Shown: positions 43,294 to 51,344 of the stretch, in pieces | Layout of the letters: each line of letters starts with the position of its first letter | Numbering within the stretch: the first letter of the stretch is position 1 | Assembly: GCA_040767925.1 (NCBI GenBank) | Contig: JAXGNN010000003.1 | Coordinates: forward strand, 434,001 to 498,000 | From: Phil1 sp040767925 | GTDB taxonomy: Bacteria > Bacillota > Clostridia > Christensenellales > CAG-138 | Reading direction: 5' to 3' | Length of the DNA stretch: 64,000 nt | Made by a program: the position numbers and the translations under genes | The notes under the pieces: model-generated | Databases searched by the model: none | What the model saw: only the letters and a program-made list of their open reading frames with translations | Told to the model about the DNA's origin: nothing

Positions 43294-44508
43294 CTAATTA
43301 ACTCCGTCCCGATTGATCGCCATGCTCATGCAGCGCGGGCCGCCGCGGCCGCGGACGAGTTCCGCCGCGGGGACGGTGTTGACCTTGACGCCCGAGCGGG
43401 CGAGCAGCTCGTTGGTCACTTCGTTGCGGTCATACACGATGACGCTGCCCGGGGCGATGGTGAGCGAGTTGGAACCCATATTCCAGTGCTCGCGCGCGGC
43501 GACGATGGGGTCTCCCCCACCCATCTCGATGAAGCGCACCGAAGGGAGGCCGAGCGCGCGAGCGAAGATGCGGTCCACCGGCTCCGTCGTGATGGAGACG
43601 CGCACCGCGCCGGGCTTGCCGGTCAGCTCGTATACGTCGAACTGCTTATCGTAGATGCAGGGGTGCGTGAGGAACTTATCGTAATCCACCATCGTGCAGA
43701 GCACGTCGAGGTGCATGAAGGTGCGCGATTTGGGGTTGTTAAACAGAAGGATGCGCTCAAACCCTTCGGCGAAGAGCTTGTTGGCGAGTATCTCGACCGC
43801 CGCGGTGCTGGTCCTCTCCCCGCAGCCGACGGCGAGCACCTTGTCCGAAAGGATGAGCACGTCGCCGCCCTCGATGATGTAGGGGATCGTATTGTCGTAC
43901 CAGAGCGGAACGTCGCAAAAGAGCGGGTGGTAATCGTGGATATAGCGGGTGAACAGCGTCTCCCGCCGCCGGGAGCGCTTGCTCATCGAGCAGATAACCA
44001 TGCCGTGCCCGATGCAGATGGAGGTATCCCGCGTGAAATAGATGTTGGGCATGGGGTCGAGCACGAAGGGATACGGATCGCGGATGCTGAGCGTCACCGA
44101 GCGCGGGGCGATCCTTTCAAGGTCGGCGGGGCGTATGCCCTTGGCGACCGCGCGGAACAGCTCCTTCGGGGCCATAGGCAGCAGGTATTCGCGCACGGCG
44201 GCGCAGGCGCCGCCCCCGTTGGCGCAGCTCTCGCGCACGAAGTCGTCGATATATCGAAGGCGCACCGCGTCGTCCGCCACGACCTCCAAGAAAAGGTCCT
44301 CGAGGTAAAGCACCTTGGCCCCGTTCTCGCTTAAAACGCGCGCGAACGCGTCGTGGTCGCGCTGCGCCGCGGGGAGATACGGCGTGTCGTCAATCAGCAT
44401 CTCCGCGAAAAAATCCGGCGTCACCTGGTCGATTTCGATGCCCGGCCGGTGCAGCATCACCGCGTTCAGTTTGCCGATTTCGGAAAACTGGTTGACGAAC
44501 TTTCCCAT
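43294..44508 (-). CDS. arcA: Arginine deiminase
   Basis: A 404-residue enzyme hydrolysing L-arginine to L-citrulline and ammonia, the first step of the fermentative arginine route. The catalytic cysteine is Cys393 in 'GGPRCMSM', and 'FTRDTSICIG', 'IEGGDVL' and 'FMHLDVLCTMVD' are family blocks. arcB and arcC are not adjacent. Arginine fermentation would need them elsewhere, or the YgeW-linked carbamoyl phosphate chemistry may share a carbamate kinase. GAGAGGTGAAG precedes the ATG. Repeated TGAATAT sequences in the leader (44520-44540) resemble ArgR/AhrC half-sites. Confidence 0.95.
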   Translation of the reverse strand: MGKFVNQFSEIGKLNAVMLHRPGIEIDQVTPDFFAEMLIDDTPYLPAAQRDHDAFARVLSENGAKVLYLEDLFLEVVADDAVRLRYIDDFVRESCANGGGACAAVREYLLPMAPKELFRAVAKGIRPADLERIAPRSVTLSIRDPYPFVLDPMPNIYFTRDTSICIGHGMVICSMSKRSRRRETLFTRYIHDYHPLFCDVPLWYDNTIPYIIEGGDVLILSDKVLAVGCGERTSTAAVEILANKLFAEGFERILLFNNPKSRTFMHLDVLCTMVDYDKFLTHPCIYDKQFDVYELTGKPGAVRVSITTEPVDRIFARALGLPSVRFIEMGGGDPIVAAREHWNMGSNSLTIAPGSVIVYDRNEVTNELLARSGVKVNTVPAAELVRGRGGPRCMSMAINRDGVN

Positions 44509-44519
44509 GCTTCACCTCT

Positions 44520-44545
44520 CTATGAATATTATGTTGAATATGCAA
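44520..44545 (-). promoter_or_regulatory. Possible ArgR/AhrC half-sites in the arcA leader
   Basis: Two direct copies of TGAATAT on the plus strand, just past the expected arcA transcription start. ArgR-type boxes are AT-rich with TGAAT/ATTCA halves. Weak evidence. Confidence 0.3.
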
Positions 44546-44549
44546 TATG

Positions 44550-44578
44550 AGTATACATCAATACTATGCAATAGTAAA
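44550..44578 (-). promoter_or_regulatory. Promoter of arcA
   Basis: Minus strand: TTTACT (44578-44573), 17-base spacer, TATACT (44555-44550). Confidence 0.55.
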
Positions 44579-44659
44579 GCGCGGCGTGCGATGAAATATA
44601 ACGGATGCCGGAAAAATTATATATTAACTGCTTTTCACCCGTTTCAGGCCCTGACTCAA

Positions 44660-44688
44660 TTGCTTTTGCATTTGTTTGGCTATATAAT
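44660..44688 (+). promoter_or_regulatory. Promoter of serC-serA
   Basis: TTGCTT (44660-44665), 17-base spacer, TATAAT (44683-44688), about 66 bases before the serC start. Confidence 0.7.
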
Positions 44689-44754
44689 GAGGGGCGAATG
44701 GGAAGACTTTCCGCAAGGAACTTCAAAGAAAAAACATGAAACAGGAGAGCTGCT

Positions 44755-45843
44755 ATGGACTACAACAGGATCTACAATTTTTCCGCCGGACCGTCGATGC
44801 TGCCCGTCGAGGTGCTCGAGAGCGCGCGGGACAACCTCATCAATTTCGAAGGCTGCGGCATGTCCGTGATGGAGATGAGCCACCGCTCGAAGGTCTACGA
44901 TAACATCATCCAGCAGGCGGAGGCCGGCCTGCGCAAGGTCATGGACATCCCCGACAACTACAAGGTGATCTTCATGCAGGGCGGCGCGACGCTGCAGTTC
45001 GCGTGCGTGCCCCTCAACCTGATGAACAAGAACCGCAAGGCCGACTATATCGTCACCGGCAGCTTCGCGAGCAAGGCCGCCAAGGAAGCCGGAAAATACG
45101 GCGAGGTCAACGTCGCCTGGTCGGGCAAGGACATCAACTACTCCCGCATTCCGCGGCAGGAGGAGCTGAAGCTCGATCCCGAGGCGGACTATGTGCACAT
45201 CTGCTACAACAACACCATCTACGGCTCCTGCTGGGATTATATCCCCGACACGGGGAACGTGCCGCTCGTCGCCGACCTGTCGAGCTGCATCCTGAGCCGC
45301 CCCATCGACGTTTCGAAGTTCGCCATGATCTACGCGGGCGCACAGAAGAACGTCGCCCCCGCGGGCCTCACGATCGTCATCATCCGCGAGGACCTGTTGG
45401 GCAACGTCAACCCCGCTACCCCCACCATGTGCGATTACACCATCAACGCCAAGGACGGCTCCATGCACAACACGCCGCCCTGCTGGTGCATCTACATCTG
45501 CAAGCTCGTCATGGACTGGATTTTGAAGACCGGCGGCCTCGAGGAGCGCGAAAAGGTCAACCTCAGGAAGGCCGAGCTGCTCTACAACTGCCTCGACGAG
45601 AGCGGCTTCTACACCACCTCCATCGAAAAGGGCAGCCGCTCCATCATGAACGTGCGCTTCAACACCCCGAGCGAGGAGCTCGACGCCAAGTTCGTGAAGG
45701 AGAGCGTCGCCGCCGGCATGACCAACCTCAAGGCGCACCGCTCCACGGGCGGCCTGCGCGCCTCCATCTACAACTGCATGCCCATCGAGGGCGTCGAGCA
45801 TCTCGTGGCGTTCATGAGGAAGTTCGAGGCCGAGAACAAGTAA
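44755..45843 (+). CDS. serC: Phosphoserine aminotransferase
   Basis: A 362-residue PLP aminotransferase converting 3-phosphohydroxypyruvate and glutamate to phosphoserine and 2-oxoglutarate. The PLP lysine is Lys198 in 'YAGAQKNVAPAG'. 'FSAGPSMLPVEV' and 'MEMSHRSKVYDNIIQQAE' are standard blocks. The start follows ACAGGAGAG. serA begins 13 bases after its stop. The pair supplies serine, the co-substrate of the TrpB enzyme encoded earlier in this window, although the two loci are separately controlled. Confidence 0.96.
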   Translation: MDYNRIYNFSAGPSMLPVEVLESARDNLINFEGCGMSVMEMSHRSKVYDNIIQQAEAGLRKVMDIPDNYKVIFMQGGATLQFACVPLNLMNKNRKADYIVTGSFASKAAKEAGKYGEVNVAWSGKDINYSRIPRQEELKLDPEADYVHICYNNTIYGSCWDYIPDTGNVPLVADLSSCILSRPIDVSKFAMIYAGAQKNVAPAGLTIVIIREDLLGNVNPATPTMCDYTINAKDGSMHNTPPCWCIYICKLVMDWILKTGGLEEREKVNLRKAELLYNCLDESGFYTTSIEKGSRSIMNVRFNTPSEELDAKFVKESVAAGMTNLKAHRSTGGLRASIYNCMPIEGVEHLVAFMRKFEAENK

Positions 45844-45856
45844 AGGAGAAAGAACA

Positions 45857-46759
45857 ATGAGAATACTTGCATCCGACGGTCTGGATAAGTCCGCAGTCGC
45901 GGCGCTCACCGCGAAGGGCCACGAGGTGGTCGAGCAGTTCTACGAGCCGGCGGAGCTCGCAAACAAGGTCAAGGAATTCGACGTGCTGGTCGTGCGCAGC
46001 GCCACGAAGGTGAGAAAGCCCATCATCGACGCCGCGAAGGAAACCGGCAGGCTGAAGATGGTCATCCGCGGCGGCGTGGGCGTGGACAACATCGACGTGG
46101 AATACGCGGAGGCCAACGGCATCCAGGTGAAGAACACCCCGCGCGCCTCGAGCAACACGGTCGCGGAACTCGCGCTCGCGCACATGTTCGGCGTCGCCCG
46201 TTTCATCTCCGTAGCCGGCCATTCCATGCGCGAGGACAGGTGGGATAAGAACGAATACAAGGGCATCGAGCTCGCGGGGCGCACGCTCGGCATCATCGGC
46301 TGCGGCCGCATCGGGCAGATGCTCGCCGAGAAGGCGCAGGCGCTCGGCATGAAGGTCATCGCCAACGACATCTACCATTGCCCCGGCCTCGAGTGCGACA
46401 CCTTCCGGTATGGCGAGCTCGACGAACTTCTGGCAAACTCCGACTTCATCTCGCTGCACACGCCCTGCCTCGACGGGAAACCCCTCATCAACGAAGAGAC
46501 CATCGCCAAGATGAAGGACGGCGCGGTCATCATCAACACCAGCCGCGGCAACAACGTGGACGAGGACGCGCTGCTCGCCGCGCTCAACTCCGGCAAGCTG
46601 CGCGGCGCGGGCCTCGACGTGTTCGCCGAGGAGCCCTCCAAGAACCACGCGCTCTACTCCCACCCGCACGTTTCCTGCACGCCGCACATCGGCGCGCAGA
46701 CGTCGGAGGCGCAAAAGCGCGTCGGCGGGGAGATCGTGGACATCATCTGCGCGATGTAA
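45857..46759 (+). CDS. serA: D-3-phosphoglycerate dehydrogenase, short form without ACT domain
   Basis: A 300-residue D-2-hydroxyacid dehydrogenase oxidising 3-phosphoglycerate to phosphohydroxypyruvate. The NAD fold is 'LGIIGCGRIGQML'. Catalytic Arg, Glu and His are visible in 'VVRSATKV'/'NTSRGNNVDED', 'LDVFAEEPS' and 'TPHIGAQTSEA'. The C-terminal regulatory ACT domain of long SerA forms is absent, as is usual when paired with serC in Clostridia. Serine feedback control by that route is therefore not expected. GGAGAAAG precedes the ATG, and a terminator follows. Confidence 0.92.
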   Translation: MRILASDGLDKSAVAALTAKGHEVVEQFYEPAELANKVKEFDVLVVRSATKVRKPIIDAAKETGRLKMVIRGGVGVDNIDVEYAEANGIQVKNTPRASSNTVAELALAHMFGVARFISVAGHSMREDRWDKNEYKGIELAGRTLGIIGCGRIGQMLAEKAQALGMKVIANDIYHCPGLECDTFRYGELDELLANSDFISLHTPCLDGKPLINEETIAKMKDGAVIINTSRGNNVDEDALLAALNSGKLRGAGLDVFAEEPSKNHALYSHPHVSCTPHIGAQTSEAQKRVGGEIVDIICAM

Positions 46760-46776
46760 GGTAATTTTGCTTCTTA

Positions 46777-46812
46777 AAGGCGCGCCGCGACGAAACCGTT
46801 GCGGCGCGCCTT
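46777..46812 (+). terminator. Terminator of serC-serA
   Basis: A 12-bp perfect stem (AAGGCGCGCCGC with its complement), 12-base loop, followed by CCGTTTTG. Confidence 0.8.
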
Positions 46813-46876
46813 CCGTTTTGCTATTCTTAAATAGAGGGAAGAATAACAGGATTTTATTGTTCGGTTGGAGGATGAA

Positions 46877-47290
46877 ATGATCTCCTTTGAATTGAACCAT
46901 TGTGGGAATGCAATCGCGATTTCCGATTTCCACTGCGACCTCGAGGCTGCCAAATTCGGGAACCCTTACAATACGACCTTCAACCTGGCTGTCAAATCCG
47001 AAGCCTTCAGGGGGATCGGCGCGTGCGAGTGCGACATCAAGGAGTTCGTTCGGTTTGCAAAACAGATGAACGATCTTTATGAGTTTAACCGCCATAAGGC
47101 CGAGCTCAGGGAAATCGGCTACGGCAGTTATGTTTCATTTGAGATGGATGGAACGGGCCATATCACAATCAGCGGGGAAATATTCGGCGATGCGAGGGTT
47201 CACAGCATGAAGTTTGAATTCATCGCGGATCAAACGTCCCTGAAACCTTTCGCAGACTCGCTCAAACAGGTTTATAATTATCGATCCTGA
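46877..47290 (+). CDS. Small protein, possibly WapI/DUF6228-like immunity protein
   Basis: A 137-residue soluble protein without signal or membrane segments. The two-part beta-rich layout, with an ending such as 'MKFEFIADQTSLKPFADSLK', recalls WapI-type immunity proteins that neutralise toxin domains. This is a resemblance by eye, not a firm assignment. The ATG at 46877 follows GGAGG with a short spacer; a TTG four codons earlier is the alternative. It is the first of eight plus-strand genes with lower G+C than the surroundings. No toxin gene is adjacent. Confidence 0.55.
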   Translation: MISFELNHCGNAIAISDFHCDLEAAKFGNPYNTTFNLAVKSEAFRGIGACECDIKEFVRFAKQMNDLYEFNRHKAELREIGYGSYVSFEMDGTGHITISGEIFGDARVHSMKFEFIADQTSLKPFADSLKQVYNYRS

Positions 47291-47323
47291 CGAAGCATAA
47301 CCGGTCGCGGTTTGAAGGTGATT

Positions 47324-47827
47324 ATGGATATGAAACCAAGAATCATTCTGTTGCGGGGAAACTCCGGCTGCGGGAAAACGACTGTCGCAAAAGAGCTGCA
47401 AAGACATTTTGGCCAAGGCACTCTGCTCATTTCGCAAGACGTCGTCAGGCGGGAAATACTGTATGTAAAGGACGGGCCGGAAACAAAAGCCATCGATTTG
47501 CTCATCGAGCTTGTCAGGTATGGAAAAGACCATTGCGCAACGACCATTTTGGAGGGTATCTTATATTCAGACTGGTATCAAAGGCTGTTTGAAACAATAA
47601 AAGAGGAATTTGGGAGCAATATCCACGCTTACTATTTTGATATTCCTTTTGAGGAAACGCTTCTTCGGCACGGAACAAAGCCCAATGCCGGAGAATTTGG
47701 CGAAACGGAAATGAAACGCTGGTGGAGGGAGAAAGATTATCTGAAAGACATATCTGAGCGTATGATCGGCAAAGGCATGCCGGCGGACGCGATTATCAGC
47801 ATGATCATCGCGCAAGCGAGCGGCTAA
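47324..47827 (+). CDS. P-loop kinase (AAA_33/zeta-toxin-like)
   Basis: A 167-residue P-loop protein with Walker A 'RGNSGCGKTTVAKEL' near the N-terminus, 'ISQDVVRREIL' (Asp/Arg after the second strand) and a C-terminal lid-like helix pair ('RWWREKDYLKDISERM'). It resembles small nucleoside/uridine-kinase-like and zeta-toxin folds. The substrate is unknown, and no epsilon-type antitoxin is nearby. ATGs at 47324 and 47330 are both possible after GAAGG, and the first has the better spacing. Confidence 0.75.
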   Translation: MDMKPRIILLRGNSGCGKTTVAKELQRHFGQGTLLISQDVVRREILYVKDGPETKAIDLLIELVRYGKDHCATTILEGILYSDWYQRLFETIKEEFGSNIHAYYFDIPFEETLLRHGTKPNAGEFGETEMKRWWREKDYLKDISERMIGKGMPADAIISMIIAQASG

Positions 47828-47909
47828 ATGTCACTTTACAATTCGTTTACGCTGCGGGTTTACCAGTAAGGGATAAGCGTTCATTCGGGCACCATGGGGG
47901 ACTTGCTTT

Positions 47910-48356
47910 ATGAGAATGCCGGAGAAGTTAGAGGCGAACATGATCGCTCCATGCGGCGTAAACTGCCTTGCGTGCAGCGCATATCTGCACGTCAAAAAGC
48001 CATGTTCCGGCTGCCGGGCGCCGAACGAGGAAATCACCCGGGTCAGTTGCAGGAATTGCGTGAAAAAACGGTGTGCTTTTGAGCGGGGCTTTCTATGGTG
48101 CTTTGAATGCGGCCGTTTCCCCTGCGCGCGTATAAAAAGCCTTGACCAGCGGTATCGGGAGAACTATGATGTGTTCTTAATCCAAAACGGCTCGGATGCG
48201 AAGCGGGACATGGGCGCTTTTTTGCAGGCGCAAAAAGAGCGCTTTACCTGTAAATCCTGCGGCGGCGTCATCGACCAGCACCATAGGCGGTGCAGCGAGT
48301 GCGGCAAGACCTTCGATAGAAAAATGAGAGTAAGGGATTCTGATTGTGAGGTATGA
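47910..48356 (+). CDS. DUF3795 zinc-binding domain protein
   Basis: A 148-residue cysteine-rich protein. The DUF3795 region (about residues 12-75) has 'APCGVNCLACSAYL', 'CSGC', 'CRNC' and 'CFECGRFPCARI'. A second zinc ribbon at the C-terminus ('CKSCGGVIDQHHRRCSECGK') extends it beyond the minimal domain. The function is unknown; metal binding is likely from at least four C-x2-C pairs. GGGGG lies nine bases before the ATG. It ends five bases before the next gene. Confidence 0.82.
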   Translation: MRMPEKLEANMIAPCGVNCLACSAYLHVKKPCSGCRAPNEEITRVSCRNCVKKRCAFERGFLWCFECGRFPCARIKSLDQRYRENYDVFLIQNGSDAKRDMGAFLQAQKERFTCKSCGGVIDQHHRRCSECGKTFDRKMRVRDSDCEV

Positions 48357-48360
48357 AAGA

Positions 48361-48927
48361 ATGGCAAACGAGAAACGAGAGTTATCGATCCGACAGCGCG
48401 AGGCTCTGCTCGAGACCTTAAAAGTTCGCTTTGAGAAAAACGGAAACCGGCACCAAGGTCTTACATGGGATAGCGTACTGGCCAGGTTGGAAGCAAATCC
48501 GGAAAAGATATGGTCTCTGAACGAAATGGAAACGACCGGCGGCGAGCCGGACGTCGTGGGCTTTGACAACAGTTGGGGCGCGTATGTTTTTTATGATTGT
48601 TCAGCGGAAAGCCCCATCGGCCGCAGGAGCGTCTGTTATGATCGAGCGGGGCTTGAATCAAGAAAAGAGCATCGGCCGGAGAATAACGCGATCGATATGG
48701 CGGCCTCCATGGGGATCGAACTGCTGTCGGAGGAACAGTATCGAGGACTCCAGAAGCTGGGGAAATTCGACTTAAAAACGTCGAGTTGGGTGAAACCCCC
48801 CTCCGCGATCAGAGAACTTGGGGGAGCTCTTTTTTGCGACCGGCGCTATAACACGGTCTTCGTATACCACAACGGGGCGGAATCCTACTATGCCGCCCGA
48901 GGCTTCCGCGGCCTTATAAGGGTATAG
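48361..48927 (+). CDS. DUF4256 family protein
   Basis: A 188-residue protein matching DUF4256 strongly: 'RFEKNGNRHQGLTWDSVLAR', 'SLNEMETTGGEPDVVG', 'IELLSEEQYRGLQKLGKFDL' and 'LGGALFCDRRYNTVFVYHNG' are near-invariant blocks. The family is common in Bacteroidota and Bacillota as a single accessory gene, and its activity is unknown. The ATG at 48361 is preferred to an upstream start because GAGG lies nine bases ahead, overlapping the end of the DUF3795 gene. Confidence 0.88.
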   Translation: MANEKRELSIRQREALLETLKVRFEKNGNRHQGLTWDSVLARLEANPEKIWSLNEMETTGGEPDVVGFDNSWGAYVFYDCSAESPIGRRSVCYDRAGLESRKEHRPENNAIDMAASMGIELLSEEQYRGLQKLGKFDLKTSSWVKPPSAIRELGGALFCDRRYNTVFVYHNGAESYYAARGFRGLIRV

Positions 48928-48995
48928 CCTTATAAACCGGATTCGACGGGCAGCTTTAAACTGCGGATGATCGACAGACCGAAAAAGGAATGAAT

Positions 48996-49529
48996 ATGAA
49001 AATAAAACCGGAAAATCTGACGGAGATAAAAAGGCTTCGCATCGCCGGCATGTCCCCGGAAAACGCAAGCGGCATAGCGCGGTGGCGTTACGAGGGAATC
49101 TATTCGTTTTACGACCATAACGGCCAAGCCCCGGACTCTTATCTGGACGGGACGCATTTCGCGTGCATGGATGAATATGAAAACCTGATCGGATATTTTT
49201 GTTTCGGCGAAGACGCCCGCATCCCGACGGTTGAACAAAACGTATACGAGGACGGCTTCATGGACGTTGGGCTGGGTCTGAAGCCCGAACTGTGCGGGAA
49301 AGGCCTCGGGAGCTCTTTTTTAAAGCTCGGCCTGGACTATGCCCGGGAGCATTTGGGCTGCAAGAGGTTTCGCCTGTCGGTGGCCGCTTTTAACGAAAGG
49401 GCCGTTAAGGTATATAGGAAAGCGGGCTTTTCGATAGACCGGGAAGTCACAAACTCGTACTTCAAGAACAAATTCTACGTTATGACTCTGGTCGAATCGG
49501 AGCCGCACAAGAATTGGACGGGAGAATGA
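48996..49529 (+). CDS. GNAT family N-acetyltransferase
   Basis: A 177-residue acetyltransferase with the acetyl-CoA-binding motif A 'LKPELCGKGLGSSFLKLGLD' (about residues 96-115) and motif B 'AFNERAVKVYRKAGF'. The substrate is unknown. The ATG at 48996 is chosen because AAGGA is six bases upstream; an ATG two codons earlier sits too close to it. The next gene begins one base after its stop. Confidence 0.85.
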   Translation: MKIKPENLTEIKRLRIAGMSPENASGIARWRYEGIYSFYDHNGQAPDSYLDGTHFACMDEYENLIGYFCFGEDARIPTVEQNVYEDGFMDVGLGLKPELCGKGLGSSFLKLGLDYAREHLGCKRFRLSVAAFNERAVKVYRKAGFSIDREVTNSYFKNKFYVMTLVESEPHKNWTGE

Positions 49530-49530
49530 T

Positions 49531-49959
49531 ATGGCGGAGAACTATTACAAGCCGTGCAGGGAGCTTGACGAGTGCAACGAACTGATTGAGAAATACTTCC
49601 TCTGCGGGCAATATGAAAAGTGCTTCGAAGGCCATTTGAAACTGGCCGAGAGGGGCTATCCGCTGGCCGAATGTCAGGCCGGATACTTTTATTACGAGGG
49701 CCTTGGCGTCGGGAAAGACTTGGAAAAGTCGTTCTATTGGACACGGCGCGCCGCGGAGCACGGCGACAGGGACGCGCAGAACAATCTTGCGGAGCTGTTT
49801 TATACGCAAGGAGCCGTTGTGGAAAAGGACATGGAGAAGGCTGAGGAATGGTATCAAAGGGCCGCGAGGAACGGGCACCCGGAAGCCCTGGAGAAGTGCA
49901 GGGCGCGCGGATTTGAAGCGGGCATAGAAGACGGAAAGAATCGCGGAAAGGATCGTTGA
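49531..49959 (+). CDS. Sel1-repeat protein
   Basis: A 142-residue helical repeat protein with two clear Sel1-like repeats ('AECQAGYFYYEGLGVGKDLE', 'AQNNLAELFYTQGAVVEKDM') plus flanking half-repeats (about residues 33-125). Sel1 repeats mediate protein-protein contacts. There is no signal peptide, so it is cytoplasmic. It starts one base after the GNAT stop, which suggests coupled translation and possibly a shared task. Confidence 0.82.
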   Translation: MAENYYKPCRELDECNELIEKYFLCGQYEKCFEGHLKLAERGYPLAECQAGYFYYEGLGVGKDLEKSFYWTRRAAEHGDRDAQNNLAELFYTQGAVVEKDMEKAEEWYQRAARNGHPEALEKCRARGFEAGIEDGKNRGKDR

Positions 49960-49970
49960 GGCGGGCAGAG

Positions 49971-50645
49971 ATGAAGATTGAAATCGAAAGCAACATCCTG
50001 CGTTATTACCTGCGGAACGTATATTTCATCACCGGCACAGCGTACGCGGGCAAATCGACGATGGCCGCTATGCTCGCCGACAAATACGGCATGGTGCACT
50101 GCGGCGAAAACTATCACGCCAGGCACTGCGATCGGTTCGTCACGCCCGAATACCAGCCGAATATCGCTTATTTCCAAACGATGAAGGACTGGCAGGAGTT
50201 CATCAACCGCACGCCCGACGAATATGCCGGATGGATAGAGGGCACTTCGCGGGAAGCCGCGCAAATCGAAATTGCGGAACTGCTGCGCATTCCGGAGGGT
50301 CAAAAGGCGATTGCGGATACCAACATCCCGTTGGAGGTGCTGCGCGAGATCTCCGATTATCGCCGCGTGGCGATTATGCTCTCCCCGCAACCGATGTCGG
50401 TGGACAGGTTTTTTGATCGGGACGACGTCGAGAAGCAGTTTTTGCTGGAACAAATCCGGCTTGCGGAAAACCCCGAAAAAACGATGGACAATTTCAAAAA
50501 GTGTCTGGCGAGAATCAACAGCAGGGAACGTTACGACGAATTTTTAAACAGCGGTTTCTTCGCGACCATCCGGGAAGACGCCGCGGCGGATTCCCGGCTT
50601 GAAACCATGAACAGGCTGGCGGAGCATTTTCAGCTGGAAGCTTAG
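49971..50645 (+). CDS. P-loop NTPase/kinase-like protein
   Basis: A 224-residue P-loop protein: Walker A 'ITGTAYAGKSTMAAMLADKY' (about residues 19-38), a conserved 'ADTNIPLEVLREISDY' strand-end and helical lid text. The fold resembles small-molecule kinases (AAA_33/adenylate-kinase-like). It is the second such kinase in this gene block and not close in sequence to the first. GAGG lies upstream of the ATG. The substrate is unknown. Confidence 0.72.
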   Translation: MKIEIESNILRYYLRNVYFITGTAYAGKSTMAAMLADKYGMVHCGENYHARHCDRFVTPEYQPNIAYFQTMKDWQEFINRTPDEYAGWIEGTSREAAQIEIAELLRIPEGQKAIADTNIPLEVLREISDYRRVAIMLSPQPMSVDRFFDRDDVEKQFLLEQIRLAENPEKTMDNFKKCLARINSRERYDEFLNSGFFATIREDAAADSRLETMNRLAEHFQLEA

Positions 50646-50682
50646 GCCTGGGCGGATGAACAAAAAATTGGGGGCAAAGAAA

Positions 50683-50985
50683 ATGATCAGGCATGTCGTG
50701 CTGTTCACGTTCAAGGAGTTCGCCGGGGGAAGGACGAAAGCGGAAAATCTCGATCTGGCTGAAAAGATGTTTTCCGGCATGTATCCGACTGTCCCCGCGA
50801 TCAAAGTCCTTCACGTCGGAAAGGATCTCGCGCTCTCGAAGGGCTCGTACGACCTGCTGCTGACGGTGGACGTGGAAGATCAGGAGGCCCTTATCAGCTA
50901 TCTGACGCATCCGTATCACGTCGAAGTCTCGGATTTCGTCGGGTCCGTTCGCGACGAGAGGCGGGTCATCGATGTTGAAATATAG
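50683..50985 (+). CDS. Dabb family (stress-responsive A/B barrel) protein
   Basis: A 100-residue protein starting 'MIRHVVLFTFKE', the typical Dabb beginning, with 'HPYHVEVSDFVGSVRDER' at the C-terminus. These form dimeric alpha/beta barrels and some members are small enzymes. The ATG at 50683 is preferred to one nine codons upstream because family members begin here, although both have G-rich leaders. It is the last gene of the lower-GC block. Confidence 0.82.
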   Translation: MIRHVVLFTFKEFAGGRTKAENLDLAEKMFSGMYPTVPAIKVLHVGKDLALSKGSYDLLLTVDVEDQEALISYLTHPYHVEVSDFVGSVRDERRVIDVEI

Positions 50986-51050
50986 TCTATCCTGAGCGCG
51001 CGCGGAGCTTGCGCCGGGGAACGGGCAGGCACTTCCATATCGAATCGACG

Positions 51051-51344
51051 TCAGTTCTTCCAGTACGCGCTGCCGTCCGTTTTCCGCGAGAGCAGCCCCG
51101 CCTCGACGAGCTCGCGGCGCAGGGTGAAAGGGTCCCCGTATATTTTCAGCAGGATGGAGTTGACCTCCTGCTCGGCGTAGACGCGCTCCTTCTCGAAGCA
51201 TAGGTTTGCGACATGCTCGAGAATCACTTTCCGCTTGTTCGCCTTGGCCGGTATGGACGCGAGGCGGCCGTTGCGAAAGAAGCTGCGGACGATCTTTTCC
51301 CTTTTCTGCTCCTCGGTGAGCGGCGCGCGCCGGTGTTCCTCCAT
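51051..51344 (-). CDS. DUF2087 protein
   Basis: A 97-residue protein of the DUF2087 family ('KIVRSFFRNGRLASIPAKAN', 'RRELVEAGLLSRKTDGSAYW'), a winged-helix-like module often fused to regulators. It probably binds nucleic acid, but nothing is proven. Its ATG shares one base with the YdcF stop (TGATG), and it is the last gene of the EamA-YdcF-DUF2087 operon. Confidence 0.85.
   Translation of the reverse strand: MEEHRRAPLTEEQKREKIVRSFFRNGRLASIPAKANKRKVILEHVANLCFEKERVYAEQEVNSILLKIYGDPFTLRRELVEAGLLSRKTDGSAYWKN

Noticed and set aside
46877..50985. Integron cassette array
   Set aside because: No attC-like imperfect palindromes at the gene junctions and no integron integrase were seen; gaps of 1-5 bases leave no room for attC sites.
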